DNA of 64,000 nt, taken from JACVRW01 sp963733885. Lineage in GTDB: Bacteria > Actinomycetota > Thermoleophilia > Solirubrobacterales > Thermoleophilaceae. This document shows, in pieces, positions 26,886-35,551 of this stretch. The notes beneath the pieces are model-generated. The model searched no databases, was not told the origin of the DNA, and saw only the letters and a program-made list of their open reading frames with translations. Each line of letters starts with the position of its first letter. Within the stretch, counting starts at the first letter, position 1. The DNA is taken from contig CAVTES010000005.1 in NCBI GenBank assembly GCA_963733885.1, positions 248,001 through 312,000 on the forward strand, given 5' to 3'. A program made the position numbers and the translations under genes.

Positions 26886-27399
26886 ACCAGCGCGGGTACT
26901 TGTCCTCGTTGAAGGTGTAGAGCACGGGCTCGCCGCCCATCGGGAAGTCGCGCCGCTGGGGGAATCCCTCGTAGTCCTCCGGCATCAGGATGCGGCGGTG
27001 GTCGGGGTGGCCGTCGAAGACCACCCCGAACATGTCGTAGACCTCGCGCTCCTGGAAGTCGGCGGTGGGGAAGAGGTCGGCGACCGTCGGGAGGTGCGGA
27101 TCGTCCGCGCCGAGCCGGGTCTTTACGTTCAGGCGATCGGTGCGCTCCATCGAGAGCAGCTGGTAGTGCACGCCGAGGCGCGGCTCCTCGGGCAGGTAGT
27201 CGCAGCCGTGCACGCTCATCAAAGCGGTCCAGGGCTCGTCATCCTCGAGGCGCAGGTAGGCGAGGGTGTCGCGGACCGCCGCGGGGGCCACCTCGAGCGT
27301 GGCCTCGCCGCGGAAGAAGGCGGTGCCCGTGACCGCCTCCTCGCCGAGACTCTCGCGGACACGCTGCGCGATCAGCTCGAGGCCGGTCGCGTCAGGCAA
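26878..27399 (-). CDS. nuoC: NADH-quinone oxidoreductase subunit C
   Basis: A 173-residue 30-kDa-type subunit of the peripheral arm. Conserved C-terminal part: 'ADFQEREVYDMFGVVFDGHP', 'RRILMPEDYEGFPQRRDFP'. No ATG or GTG fits; TTG 27399 has GGAGG eight bases upstream, inside the end of nuoB, and is the likely start. Separate from nuoD, unlike the NuoCD fusion of enterobacteria. Confidence 0.93.
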   Translation of the reverse strand: MPDATGLELIAQRVRESLGEEAVTGTAFFRGEATLEVAPAAVRDTLAYLRLEDDEPWTALMSVHGCDYLPEEPRLGVHYQLLSMERTDRLNVKTRLGADDPHLPTVADLFPTADFQEREVYDMFGVVFDGHPDHRRILMPEDYEGFPQRRDFPMGGEPVLYTFNEDKYPRWYD

Positions 27400-27404
27400 G
27401 TTGG

Positions 27405-28094
27405 TTACCTCCGCGGGGCATCCGGCCCCGCGTCTTGATGAGGAACCTCGGCATCCGGCCTCGAGTAACGGTCGGGCCGATCCTCGAACCCCTCGGGCCG
27501 TTCCTCGGTGCCGTGAGCCTGATAGCGCTCGCGCCAGCCCATCCCGGGGTTGCCCATGATCTTGTCCTGCAGCTTCATGATCCCGTAGATCAGGGCCTCG
27601 GGCCGGGGCGGGCAGCCCGGCACGTAGACGTCGATCGGCAGGAACTTGTCGGCACCCGCCACGAGCGCGTAGTTGTTGAACATGCCGGCGCTCGACGCGC
27701 ACGCGCCCATCGAGATCACCCACTTGGGCTCGAGCATCTGGTCGTAGAGGCGGCGGATGATCGGCGCCATCTTGATCGAGACGCGGCCGGAGAGGATCAG
27801 CAGATCGGCCTGGCGGGGCGAGAAGCGGGTCGCCTCTGCGCCGAAGCGGGCGAGGTCGTTGCGGGGCGAGCCGATCACGGTGATCATCTCGATCCCGCAG
27901 CAGGCCAGGCCGAAGCCGAACGGGAAGATCGCGTTCTTGCGCGCCCAGTTCTGCGCCGTCTCGAATCTGGTGAACACCAGGCGCTCCTGGATGAAGTCCT
28001 CCAGGTCCTGGTCGGTGAGGTCGCCGCGCAGCATCTGCTGGGCTTTCAGCTGGCGGACGCGCAGGTCATCCACACGTGTACGCGTCACTTCCAT
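27405..28094 (-). CDS. nuoB: NADH-quinone oxidoreductase subunit B ([4Fe-4S] N2)
   Basis: A 229-residue PSST-type subunit that carries the terminal cluster N2 next to quinone. The ligands are in 'FGLACCGIEM' (Cys-Cys), 'SMGACASSAGMF' and 'VPGCPPRPE'. It has an N-terminal extension of about 35 residues and a charged C-terminal tail beyond the core. ATG 28094 overlaps the nuoA end by 10 bp; a longer reading from 28178 would lie within nuoA and is unlikely. Confidence 0.95.
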   Translation of the reverse strand: MEVTRTRVDDLRVRQLKAQQMLRGDLTDQDLEDFIQERLVFTRFETAQNWARKNAIFPFGFGLACCGIEMITVIGSPRNDLARFGAEATRFSPRQADLLILSGRVSIKMAPIIRRLYDQMLEPKWVISMGACASSAGMFNNYALVAGADKFLPIDVYVPGCPPRPEALIYGIMKLQDKIMGNPGMGWRERYQAHGTEERPEGFEDRPDRYSRPDAEVPHQDAGPDAPRR

Positions 28095-28441
28095 TCGAGT
28101 GCTCCTCTTCTCCAGACGAACACGAACGCAACCAGGAGGAGCACCACGAAGATGATCGTCTCGCCCAGCGCGAACCAACCGAGCGCATCCAGCTGGAGCG
28201 CGACGGGGTAGAGGAAGACCACTTCGATGTCGAACAGGATGAACAGCATCGCGATCAGGTAGAAGCTGATCCCGAAGCGAAAGCTCTTCCTGACGTCTGA
28301 CGGCAGCCCGCTCTCGTAGGGCTCGCTCTTGGTCTTGCCCGGCCGCTTCGGTCCGAGCGCGCTGTTGGCGAGCGTGAAGGCGGTGCCGATCCCGATTCCC
28401 AGCACCAGGAAGACAAGGGCTGGCAGATAGCTCTTCAGCAC
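28085..28441 (-). CDS. nuoA: NADH-quinone oxidoreductase subunit A
   Basis: 118 residues, three membrane segments, first gene of the operon. The loop 'SEPYESGLPSDVRKSFRFG' (Cys replaced by Ser at the usual ESGC position) and 'FDIEVVFLYPVA' are diagnostic. The operon promoter should lie in 28442-28500; no convincing consensus was seen there. Confidence 0.95.
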   Translation of the reverse strand: MLKSYLPALVFLVLGIGIGTAFTLANSALGPKRPGKTKSEPYESGLPSDVRKSFRFGISFYLIAMLFILFDIEVVFLYPVALQLDALGWFALGETIIFVVLLLVAFVFVWRRGALEWK

Positions 28442-28498
28442 TCCAGCCGGGAGGTATAACGCTTTCTTGTGCGGCGGGGCTACATAGTGCGGAAGGAC

Positions 28499-28513
28499 AC
28501 CCGCTGAGCGGGT
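28499..28513. promoter_or_regulatory. Small palindrome between nuoA and the divergent membrane protein gene
   Basis: ACCCGCT-G-AGCGGGT is a perfect inverted repeat ending 5 bp before the ATG of the divergent gene. It could be a protein-binding site or, as ACCCG/CGGGT with a 5-nt loop, a small RNA hairpin covering the ribosome-binding region. Confidence 0.35.
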
Positions 28514-28518
28514 TTCAC

Positions 28519-28941
28519 ATGGCGTTGGGCATCGCCGTGCTGGCGTCCAACGCGATCGCCGCAGGGTGGGGTGCGGTGGCCTGGCTGCGCAAGGACGCGC
28601 GGGCGTCGATCGCGTTCTGGCCGCTGCTCCGGGTGGCCCAGGCCACGGTCGTCGTGCAGGCCGTCGTGGGCCTCGTCCTGCTCGCCCGCGGCGAGTCGGC
28701 GCCGGACGGGCTGCACGCCGCCTACGGGATCGCGCCGCTCGTAGTCTCGCTGGTCAGCGAGGGGATGCGCGCGGGGGTGGCGCAGCGCGAGCTCGAGGAC
28801 GTCGACGACCTCGAGGCCCTCGACCGGGCAGAGCAGATCGCGGTGGCGCGCCGGGTCGCCCTCGGCGAGATGGCCGTGATGACGGTCGGCATGCTGCTGA
28901 TCCTCACGCTGGCCCTGCGGGCGTACCAGACCGGCGGTTAA
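28519..28941 (+). CDS. Small integral membrane protein of unknown function
   Basis: 140 residues with four hydrophobic segments (about 1-20, 33-55, 66-85 and 112-135) and a charged loop 'ELEDVDDLEALDRAEQIAVA' before the last one. No family was recognised. It is divergent from nuoA and converges with the nickel-transporter-type gene (4-bp overlap of the ends). Confidence 0.65.
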   Translation: MALGIAVLASNAIAAGWGAVAWLRKDARASIAFWPLLRVAQATVVVQAVVGLVLLARGESAPDGLHAAYGIAPLVVSLVSEGMRAGVAQRELEDVDDLEALDRAEQIAVARRVALGEMAVMTVGMLLILTLALRAYQTGG

Positions 28942-29687
28942 GCCAGGCCGGCGTACCACAGGCCGAACATCACCCCGAACATGCCGAGCCCCGGGATCAG
29001 CACGGTGCGATAGACGGGCTCCACGATCGGCCTCGTCAGCAGCCACGCAAAGGCAGCCGTGCAGGCGGCCATAGAGACGATCGACATCGGGGCGAACACC
29101 GTGAGCGCGAGCGCGGCCTCGAGCTGCGTGGGGAGCGCCGCGATCAGCAGCAGCACAACCGCGCCGGTGCCGGCGAGGCCGTGGAGGGCGCCGATGCCGA
29201 CCGCCTGGCCCGGGCTTCGCACGCCCACGTGCCGGTGCGCCTCCGCGTCATCCCGGCGCAGGTGCCGGCGCCGGTCGTGGCCGCCCTCGGCGTGCGCGTG
29301 GGCAGAGGCGCGGAAGTCTCCGCGTACCCACTTGAAGATCACTCGCAGCGCGAGAACGAGGATCACCACGCCGATGGTCTTCTCGGCGGCCGACTCCAGC
29401 GAGGCCGGAAGCTGGGTCTTGAAGACGATCAGCGGGATGCCGATCACGATGAGCGCTCCCGCATGCCCCAGTCCCCACCATGCGCCAAGCCGCGTGGCCC
29501 TTCGCGTGTCGCCGCCGTCGGCCGCCACGAGCGAGGTGACTGCCACGAGGTGGTCGGGGTCTGAGGCGTGGCGAAGGCCGAGCACGAAGGCGATTCCGAG
29601 CGCGACGATCAGCGGCGCGCCGTCGATCAGGCCGGTGAGCCATTCGTCGAGGTGCTCGACGGGCCCGAAGAGAAATTCAAAATCCAT
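28938..29687 (-). CDS. Nickel/cobalt transporter-like membrane protein (NiCoT/UreH-like)
   Basis: A 249-residue membrane protein. The first helix carries 'LGLRHASDPDHLVAV', the H-A-x-D-x-D-H metal-selectivity motif of high-affinity nickel transporters, and later 'GWWGLGHAGAL'-like 'AWWGLGHAGALIVIG' and 'GIGALHGLAGTGAV' supply further conserved His. A His/Asp/Arg-rich loop ('HAHAEGGHDRRRHLRRDDA') joins the halves. It follows the Fur-family gene by one base, so the two are one transcription unit; uptake of Ni(II) under control of that regulator is the likeliest reading. Confidence 0.85.
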   Translation of the reverse strand: MDFEFLFGPVEHLDEWLTGLIDGAPLIVALGIAFVLGLRHASDPDHLVAVTSLVAADGGDTRRATRLGAWWGLGHAGALIVIGIPLIVFKTQLPASLESAAEKTIGVVILVLALRVIFKWVRGDFRASAHAHAEGGHDRRRHLRRDDAEAHRHVGVRSPGQAVGIGALHGLAGTGAVVLLLIAALPTQLEAALALTVFAPMSIVSMAACTAAFAWLLTRPIVEPVYRTVLIPGLGMFGVMFGLWYAGLA

Positions 29688-29688
29688 T

Positions 29689-30174
29689 TCAACTCCTCCC
29701 TGAGGGATCGGCCTCCGCCTCCCTCGCGCAGTCCGCGCAGAGGCCGAGGATTGGGAAGTGGCTGAAACGGGCTGCGTAGCCGAAGCGCTTTTGGATCAGT
29801 CTCCGCACCGGATTCATCTCGTTCGGCTCGACCGCCTTGACCGATCCGCACGCGCTGCAGACGAGGTACTCGCGCTCGCCGGTGCCGGCCGACGCGTAAA
29901 GGCCCGGCCCGTGCCCAAGGTGGAAGTGCCGCACGAGGCCGAGCTCCTCGAGCGTCTCGAGGTTGCGGTACACGGAGGCGAGGTCGGAGCGGGGGAGGCG
30001 GCCGGCGAGTCCGCTGGCGACCTGCTCGGCGGTGACGGGGCCCTCGGCGCCGTAGAGGGCCTCGAGCACCAGGCGCCGCGCGGCGGACACACGGAGGCCG
30101 CTCGCCCGCAGCGCATCGACCGCCGAGTCGAGATCCGGCGCGTCGAGGCGGGGGCCTGTGCCGGGAGCGGTCAT
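29689..30174 (-). CDS. Fur-family metal-dependent regulator (Nur-like)
   Basis: 161 residues from ATG 30174. The winged helix is in the N-terminal half ('RVSAARRLVLEALYGAEGPV', 'LPRSDLASVYRNLETLEELG'), and the C-terminal metal/dimer domain has two C-x2-C pairs ('CSACG', 'CADC') for structural zinc. The neighbours are two nickel-transporter-type genes and a Nur-like box lies just upstream, so nickel is the likely co-repressor; zinc or iron cannot be ruled out. An in-frame opening to 30231 exists but would include the operator. Confidence 0.88.
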   Translation of the reverse strand: MTAPGTGPRLDAPDLDSAVDALRASGLRVSAARRLVLEALYGAEGPVTAEQVASGLAGRLPRSDLASVYRNLETLEELGLVRHFHLGHGPGLYASAGTGEREYLVCSACGSVKAVEPNEMNPVRRLIQKRFGYAARFSHFPILGLCADCAREAEADPSGRS

Positions 30175-30205
30175 GGCGCGTGTTGCGTCGAGGACGCTAG
30201 AACGA

Positions 30206-30222
30206 GTGCACCGCAATTGCAA
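30206..30222. promoter_or_regulatory. Nur-like box upstream of the Fur-family gene
   Basis: GTGCAC-N5-TTGCAA (the complement reads TTGCAA-N5-GTGCAC). Streptomyces nickel regulator Nur binds TTGCAA-N5-TTGCAA-type sites; one half is exact and the other keeps TGCA. It lies 32 bp upstream of the regulator's start, in the only gap between it and the NicO gene, and fits autoregulation together with the transporter. Confidence 0.6.
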
Positions 30223-30227
30223 CTGAC

Positions 30228-31670
30228 TCACAAGAAGGCCTCGGGGACGGCATTGACGGTCAGGACGCAGCCGACACCGACGATCAGCAGCGCCGATACC
30301 GCTGGGAGGGCTGTGACCACCCGCGGCAGCCGCCGGTCCGGTACGAGCTTGCGGGCGTAGACGACCGCCAGCCCGAGCGCGGTGAGGGTGCCCGCGAGAC
30401 CCAGGCTGAAGGCGACGATGAGGAGCATGCCCAGCGCGATCTCGTGCTGGGAGACGGCAGCCAGCAGGACCACGAGCGCCGACGGGCAGGGGATGAGCCC
30501 GGCGGCGGCGCCCATGCCGAGAAGCCCGCGCTTGGTGACGGAATGGGAGTGGTGGTGATGATGATGATGGTTGTGGTCGCGGCCTGCCCGGATTCGCGAG
30601 CGCAGCACGGCAGCGCCGATCACGACCACCAGCAGCCCCGACACGAGGTTGAGCCAGGGATACAGATCCTCTGGGAGCACGTATTGCGACAACGCAAGCG
30701 TCACGAAGCCGAGCGCAAACACGCCGATCGTGTGGGCGATCGTCACGGTGCCGCCGAGCGCCACCGCGTGCCGTGCCTTGCCCTTGGTGCCGACCAGATA
30801 CGCGGCCACCATCGCCTTACCGTGGCCGGGTGACAGCGCATGGAGCGCGCCCCATCCGAAGGCGGCCAGAAGCAGCAGCGCCAGGACACCCTCCCCGGCG
30901 GCGGCGCGCTCGAACAGAGCCGCGAAGCCGTCACTGCCCGTGCGGCTGGTGGCGAAGTCGCCGTTCTCGGTGCGCGGCGCCACCAGCGTGCCGTCGCCGG
31001 GCTCCACCCGGAAGGTCGCGTCGCGGCGGTCCAGCGGGCTGTTCAGGACATCCTCGGGATAGCGGCGCAGGCCGTCGGTCGGGTCGCCGCTCGGCGCGCG
31101 GGTCCGAACGGCGGTGCCCTCGCCCGGCTCGGCCACGATCGCCTTCCAGCCGACGCGGTCGGGGAACGTGCCGTCCTGCAGCCTGACGGCGCGGGGCGAG
31201 TCCACGGGGGCGACGAGTCGGAACTCGAACCGCGAGGTCTTCAGCCCGCCGCTGCCCGGGGGGAAGCTCGCCCGTCCCTTACCGTCGAGCTCGAGCGGGA
31301 CCCGCCGGCCGTCGACCGTCAGCTCCATGCCGCCGAGCACCTCGTCGCGTTTGCGCTCGAGCAGCTCTGTCTTCGAGAGGGCGCGCTCCTGGACTGTCGG
31401 GATCTCCGCTTGGTCGAGGATGTAGCGCACGTCGACGCGGTCGTCCGAGATCCGCACGGTGCTCACGTGGTTGATCGAGAAGTCGCCGAGGGGGTGGGCG
31501 TGGGCGGGGGTCGGGGCCGCGAGACCGGCGACGATAAGGGTGAGCACGGTTGCCACGGCAAGCCCGAATGCCCGCATCAAGCGCAGCCGGCCCGCCCGCC
31601 CGGCCTTGCGATCTGCGTTGACGGCGATATGCGCAGCAAACGCGGAGAGGGTGAACGCGCGCGGGCTCAT
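30228..31670 (-). CDS. NicO-type nickel/cobalt transporter with extracytoplasmic N-terminal domain
   Basis: A 480-residue protein. A signal segment (about residues 32-55) is followed by a ~220-residue extracytoplasmic region beginning 'HPLGDFSINHVSTVRI', then six membrane segments. The transporter part has 'GALHALSPGHGKAMVAAYLV', the H-x4-P-G-H-G-K motif of NicO/RcnA/HupE-like carriers, and a loop of eight His among 'HNHHHHHHHSHS'. Metal export or uptake is expected. It begins inside the end of the TPR gene (4-bp overlap), so both are one operon. Confidence 0.87.
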   Translation of the reverse strand: MSPRAFTLSAFAAHIAVNADRKAGRAGRLRLMRAFGLAVATVLTLIVAGLAAPTPAHAHPLGDFSINHVSTVRISDDRVDVRYILDQAEIPTVQERALSKTELLERKRDEVLGGMELTVDGRRVPLELDGKGRASFPPGSGGLKTSRFEFRLVAPVDSPRAVRLQDGTFPDRVGWKAIVAEPGEGTAVRTRAPSGDPTDGLRRYPEDVLNSPLDRRDATFRVEPGDGTLVAPRTENGDFATSRTGSDGFAALFERAAAGEGVLALLLLAAFGWGALHALSPGHGKAMVAAYLVGTKGKARHAVALGGTVTIAHTIGVFALGFVTLALSQYVLPEDLYPWLNLVSGLLVVVIGAAVLRSRIRAGRDHNHHHHHHHSHSVTKRGLLGMGAAAGLIPCPSALVVLLAAVSQHEIALGMLLIVAFSLGLAGTLTALGLAVVYARKLVPDRRLPRVVTALPAVSALLIVGVGCVLTVNAVPEAFL

Positions 31671-32884
31671 CGCTGCCCCTCCCGAAGCAGGTCGAGCGCC
31701 CGGGGGGAGAGCGCGGCCCCGCCCTCGTCCGCCACCGCGAGGTGCCGCGCGGCCGGCGCCGCCAGCCCCGCCTGCCTGGCCGCTATTCCCGCGTGGAGCC
31801 GGAACCGCGGATCGCGGGAGCCCAGCCGAAGGGCGCGCCGCGCGAACGAGAACCCCTCACGGGGCCGCCCCGCACGCGTCAGCGCCCACCCCAGCGCGTC
31901 CGCCGAGCGCACGCTCGGCACGGCACGCCAGACGCGGCGCCCAAGCGTCACGGCGCGCGCCCGTGAGCCGTGGTCGGCCTCGAATAGGACCGCCTCGGCA
32001 TCCGGAAGCACGCGGCCGCTGATCAGCAGCTCCTGCTGGGCCCTCGCGGCCGCCAGCGCTCCCTTCGCTGCCCCGTCCTTTCCGAGCGCTCGCTCCACCT
32101 CCGCGAGCAGGACCAAGGTGGCCGGCAGGGGCAGACGGTCGGAGGCGCGACGCAGGCGGACGGCGGCTCTCCCCAGATCGCCGCCCGCCGCGTCCGCGCG
32201 TGCGAGTCCGACCAATCCGGCCGGGTAGCCCGGCAGCGATCGGAGCGCAGATATGTACGCCAGCCTTGCCTCACGGGTTCGCCCGCGCAGAAGCTCGAGA
32301 TCGCCGAGCAGCACCTGGACGTAGGCCACGTTCTCGGGCGCCCCGGCCCCCGCTGACACAGCCAGCCGCATCGCGTCGAGCGCCCCCTCGAGGTCGCCGT
32401 GGAGCTCTCGGAAGTAGGAAACCCGCGCGTAGGCGCTCAGGTTCGGCTTGAGGTCGAGCATGCGCTGGAGCGTGCGCTCGGCAGCCTCGTAGCGTCCGAG
32501 CTCGATCTGGGCGTCGGCGATCTCCGGGTAGGCGGCCACCGTTTCCGGCATCAGCCGGTCCGCTTCGAGGCCGAGGCGCAGCTGCTCTCGGAAGTCGTGG
32601 CGAAGGCCGGCGAGGGTGGCGGCGCCGATCAGGGGGTCGACGTCGCGATCGTCCCGCCGTAGCGCGGCGGCGAAGCTGCGCTGGGCGCGCGAGTAGTTGG
32701 CGGGATCGCCGTTGTCGCGGGCCTGCTGGAGGTAGTCGTATCCGAGCGACGCGTAGTCCGCGGAGGAGCGCTCGGGCAGCGCGATCTCGCGCGGACCGCC
32801 GAGCGCCAGCAACAGGGCGACGGCGACCCCGAAGGCGGCGAGCGGCGCCAGAAGCTTGAGGAGATTGGGTCGGATCGCTGTCAT
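31667..32884 (-). CDS. TPR-repeat protein with N-terminal membrane anchor
   Basis: 405 residues. The hydrophobic segment at 10-30 looks like an uncleaved anchor. The rest is helical with repeated tetratricopeptide pairs, e.g. 'QIELGRYEAAERTLQRMLDL' and 'VLLGDLELLRGRTREARLAY'. TPR arrays bind partner proteins. It is co-transcribed with the NicO gene and lies downstream of the DUF4331 gene, a neighbourhood suggesting one surface-associated metal-handling unit; the exact role is unknown. Confidence 0.82.
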   Translation of the reverse strand: MTAIRPNLLKLLAPLAAFGVAVALLLALGGPREIALPERSSADYASLGYDYLQQARDNGDPANYSRAQRSFAAALRRDDRDVDPLIGAATLAGLRHDFREQLRLGLEADRLMPETVAAYPEIADAQIELGRYEAAERTLQRMLDLKPNLSAYARVSYFRELHGDLEGALDAMRLAVSAGAGAPENVAYVQVLLGDLELLRGRTREARLAYISALRSLPGYPAGLVGLARADAAGGDLGRAAVRLRRASDRLPLPATLVLLAEVERALGKDGAAKGALAAARAQQELLISGRVLPDAEAVLFEADHGSRARAVTLGRRVWRAVPSVRSADALGWALTRAGRPREGFSFARRALRLGSRDPRFRLHAGIAARQAGLAAPAARHLAVADEGGAALSPRALDLLREGQR

Positions 32885-32922
32885 CGCGTTGTGGGGAGGG
32901 AGGTGTTCGGGGAGAGTGGACT

Positions 32923-32977
32923 GGCGGCCCGGCCGCCCACCCGCCGAACGGGCGGGTGGGCCGGCCGGGAGCCGCCC
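32923..32977 (-). terminator. Long GC-rich hairpin after the DUF4331 gene
   Basis: The core CCCACCCGCC/GGCGGGTGGG pairs perfectly around a 4-nt loop, and flanking GGCCCGGCCG-type bases extend the stem with one slip. It separates the DUF4331 gene from the TPR-NicO operon on the minus strand. Confidence 0.7.
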
Positions 32978-32980
32978 GTG

Positions 32981-34432
32981 CTACGGCAGCTGCGCAGGCG
33001 GCGGCTGCGGCACGGGTGCGTGCTGCTGCTCGATCCGCTTGAGCGTGCTGTTGAACCCGTCGTTGGCCAGGCCGACGTACGGGAACTGGGACCGGAACGG
33101 CTTGTCGTTCTGGTCGACGCCGTCCCCGAGGGGGATGTTCTTCGGGGGCGACAGGAGAGCGCCGGCGATCACGCGGAGCTCGATGTCGACGACGTCATCG
33201 ATCAGACGCCGACCGTTCGGGAACCCGGCGAGGTCTCCCGCCAGGACGCCGAAGCGGTTCGGGTTGGCCGACGGCGGCACGCCCAGGTTCAGCTTGAGCG
33301 TGTCGGCTGCGGCCGGGTTCTTGCCGATCTGCGTGAGTCCGGGCACGCCGGTCAGCAGGGCCTGCACGATGTCCGTCCGGTTCGTCTCCTGGACGCCCAG
33401 GCCGAACAGCGCGTTCAGAAGCCGCGCCGGCTCCGGGTTGAGCGCGAACCTGCCGAAGTTCCTCGCGTCGTCCGCCGGGGACGTGGCGTTGAACTTGTCC
33501 TTCTTGCCGATCGGGATGATCACCTCGTTGATGAGGGGGTTGCCCAGTCGGCTGACCTGCACGTAGCGGCTGTCGCGCTTGCCCTGCTTGCGGCCCGACG
33601 CGAACACGGAGGAGCGCTTGCGCTCGGTGGTCGCCCACACACCGACGACCGCGTTGCCGTCCTTCATGCCGCTGACCTGCTTGCCGTCACGCGTGACCTC
33701 GCGCTCCGGCACCTGCAGCACGAACGACTTGGTGTTGTAGCCCGCCACGTCGTCCTTGCCGCCGCCCTGGTTGCCGAGACCGATGTTCGGCCGGCCGGGC
33801 TTGTCGATGTTGATCCCGTCGAACACTGCACCGAGGTCGACGAAGAACGCATCGTCGGCAGGAGTGACGATCGTCTTGCCGCCGCCCTTCACGGGCACCA
33901 CGCCGCCGGCCTCGACCTGGGCGTAGTTCGGGATCGTCTTGGGGCCGACGTTGTCGGGCACCACCGGCGCGTCGTTCACGATGCGCTTGCTGCCGACGAG
34001 CCGGCGGTTCTTGTTGTACGTCTCCTTGTAGAGGTCGTAGGTCTGGACCAGGTTGATGTCCGGGTCGTTGACCGAGTCGACCGTCGGAGCCGCGTACAGG
34101 AACGAGTTCGGGTTGCGGAACCGCGTGGTGAACTTCCAGCGGTAGGCAACGTCCTCGTATCCGTCGCCCGTGTTGTCGATCTTGACGTAGTAACGGGCGT
34201 TCTCATCCAGCGGGTAGAAGTTCGGCCCGCCGGCGGGATCCGCGAGCGGGATCCAGTTGGCGACGACCGTCAGGCTGCCCGGGGCATCCGGCGCCGTGTA
34301 GGCCCAGACGTCCGTGTTGTCCGCGGTGGGATCCTTCAGGATGTTGGGCGCTTCGCGGTGACTCGAGCCAATGCTCAAGGGCACCGCGACCGCTACGGCC
34401 AGCAAGGCCGCGAGAAACGAGAGCCGCTTCAT
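32981..34432 (-). CDS. DUF4331-family secreted protein
   Basis: 483 residues with a cleavable signal peptide ('LSFLAALLAVAVAVPLSIG') followed directly by 'SSHREAPNILKDPTADNTD', the hallmark of DUF4331. Further family stretches are 'ENARYYVKIDNTGDGYEDVA' and 'VPEREVTRDGKQVSG'. The function is unknown; members are extracytoplasmic and often sit next to TPR and transporter genes as here. It ends in a Pro/Gln-rich tail. Confidence 0.88.
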   Translation of the reverse strand: MKRLSFLAALLAVAVAVPLSIGSSHREAPNILKDPTADNTDVWAYTAPDAPGSLTVVANWIPLADPAGGPNFYPLDENARYYVKIDNTGDGYEDVAYRWKFTTRFRNPNSFLYAAPTVDSVNDPDINLVQTYDLYKETYNKNRRLVGSKRIVNDAPVVPDNVGPKTIPNYAQVEAGGVVPVKGGGKTIVTPADDAFFVDLGAVFDGINIDKPGRPNIGLGNQGGGKDDVAGYNTKSFVLQVPEREVTRDGKQVSGMKDGNAVVGVWATTERKRSSVFASGRKQGKRDSRYVQVSRLGNPLINEVIIPIGKKDKFNATSPADDARNFGRFALNPEPARLLNALFGLGVQETNRTDIVQALLTGVPGLTQIGKNPAAADTLKLNLGVPPSANPNRFGVLAGDLAGFPNGRRLIDDVVDIELRVIAGALLSPPKNIPLGDGVDQNDKPFRSQFPYVGLANDGFNSTLKRIEQQHAPVPQPPPAQLP

Positions 34433-34564
34433 CAGTGCTCCTCCGTGATGGTTGGGGCCAGGGAGTCCTCCCGGGCACTCACTGGGCGGTTCATTCGCGA
34501 CTGGCGGCGATCCGGATCACTCCGGTTCGCGTAACACTTCACCACTACGCCGGTTGGACCATCG

Positions 34565-34960
34565 ATGGAGAGCTTCCCCCCTCGCGAGCGCTCGATCCGA
34601 GCCGATCTCGACCGGCTGAAGGAAGCGCGCGACTTTGCCGACGAGGCGGCCGCCGCCTTCGGCTTCGGCGTACACGCCCGCTACGAGGTGAAGCTGGCCG
34701 TGAGCGAGGCAGTGACGAATGCGATCCAGCACGGCTCGCGCTCGGACAGCGACCAGATCCGGATCGAGGTCACTGAGGAGTCCGGGTCGCTCGTCTTCGA
34801 GGTGCTCGACACGGGAACCTTCGTCCCGCGCGTCGTGCGCCGTGGCAACTTGCCCGAGGGCGGCCGCGGGCTCGAGTTCATGCGGGTGCTGATGGACGAG
34901 GTCGACCTGCGCCCCGGCCGGGCAGGGACCCTGCTGCGGATGGCCAAGCGGCTGACCTGA
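34565..34960 (+). CDS. RsbW/SpoIIAB-like anti-sigma serine kinase (HATPase_c)
   Basis: A 131-residue stand-alone GHKL ATPase domain. The N-box is 'LAVSEAVTNAIQHG', followed by 'FEVLDTGTF' (G1 box) and 'EGGRGLEFMRVLMDEVDL' (G2 box). Small proteins of this type bind a sigma factor or phosphorylate an anti-anti-sigma partner. No partner gene is adjacent, so the target is unknown. Confidence 0.88.
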   Translation: MESFPPRERSIRADLDRLKEARDFADEAAAAFGFGVHARYEVKLAVSEAVTNAIQHGSRSDSDQIRIEVTEESGSLVFEVLDTGTFVPRVVRRGNLPEGGRGLEFMRVLMDEVDLRPGRAGTLLRMAKRLT

Positions 34961-35146
34961 GGTTTCGACCCCGGCGGCGGCCTGTTCGCCGCCGAATATC
35001 GACGACCGCCGGGCGAAGTTGCTCGCTAGGTGGAGGTCGTCACCGGCCGTCGCCGGGGCAGTGGGAGGTTTCGTCGCCCCAGCCGTGCCTCCTGCTCGCC
35101 GTGCCGCAAGCACTCGGCTCGGCCGAGTGCGCGCGGATCGCTCTCC

Positions 35147-35527
35147 TCACTCGACCTCCAGCTCCCCCGTCATTCCCAGCTCGGCGTGGTCGCCCACGGT
35201 GCAGACCATCTCGTAGCTCCCGTGCTCGAGGTTCACACGGCCCGCCTGTGTCTCGCCGCCGCCGAACGTGGGCGTGCCGCCCAGGTCCTCGCCGCCTCGC
35301 TCCACGCGGAGGTTGTGCGCCAGCTCGCCGTCGTTCCGCAGCCTGATCGTGAGGGGGCCCGCGCCTCTCACGACCACCCGGCCGGGGTCGAAGGAGTACT
35401 CGTCGGCGGTCACCCTGAGCGTCGAGTTCGGGTTCACCGTCACGCTCCGCGCCGGCTCCTCGTCGTCGCCGCCGCCGCACCCCGCGAGCCAGAGCAGGAT
35501 GGCGCAGGGGACCGCGAGCCGACGCAT
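35147..35527 (-). CDS. Cupredoxin-domain lipoprotein (type-1 copper)
   Basis: 126 residues: lipoprotein signal ending 'LLWLAGC', an acidic linker, then a plastocyanin/azurin-type domain. The copper ligands can be picked out: His in 'ELAHNLRV' and Cys, His and Met in 'CTVGDHAELGM' (C-x4-H-x4-M). A small electron carrier held on the outer face of the membrane. It is divergent from the cytochrome c gene with 24 bp between the starts, so the two are probably expressed together. Confidence 0.87.
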   Translation of the reverse strand: MRRLAVPCAILLWLAGCGGGDDEEPARSVTVNPNSTLRVTADEYSFDPGRVVVRGAGPLTIRLRNDGELAHNLRVERGGEDLGGTPTFGGGETQAGRVNLEHGSYEMVCTVGDHAELGMTGELEVE

Positions 35528-35551
35528 GGGGAGGGGATACTATGCGCCGCC

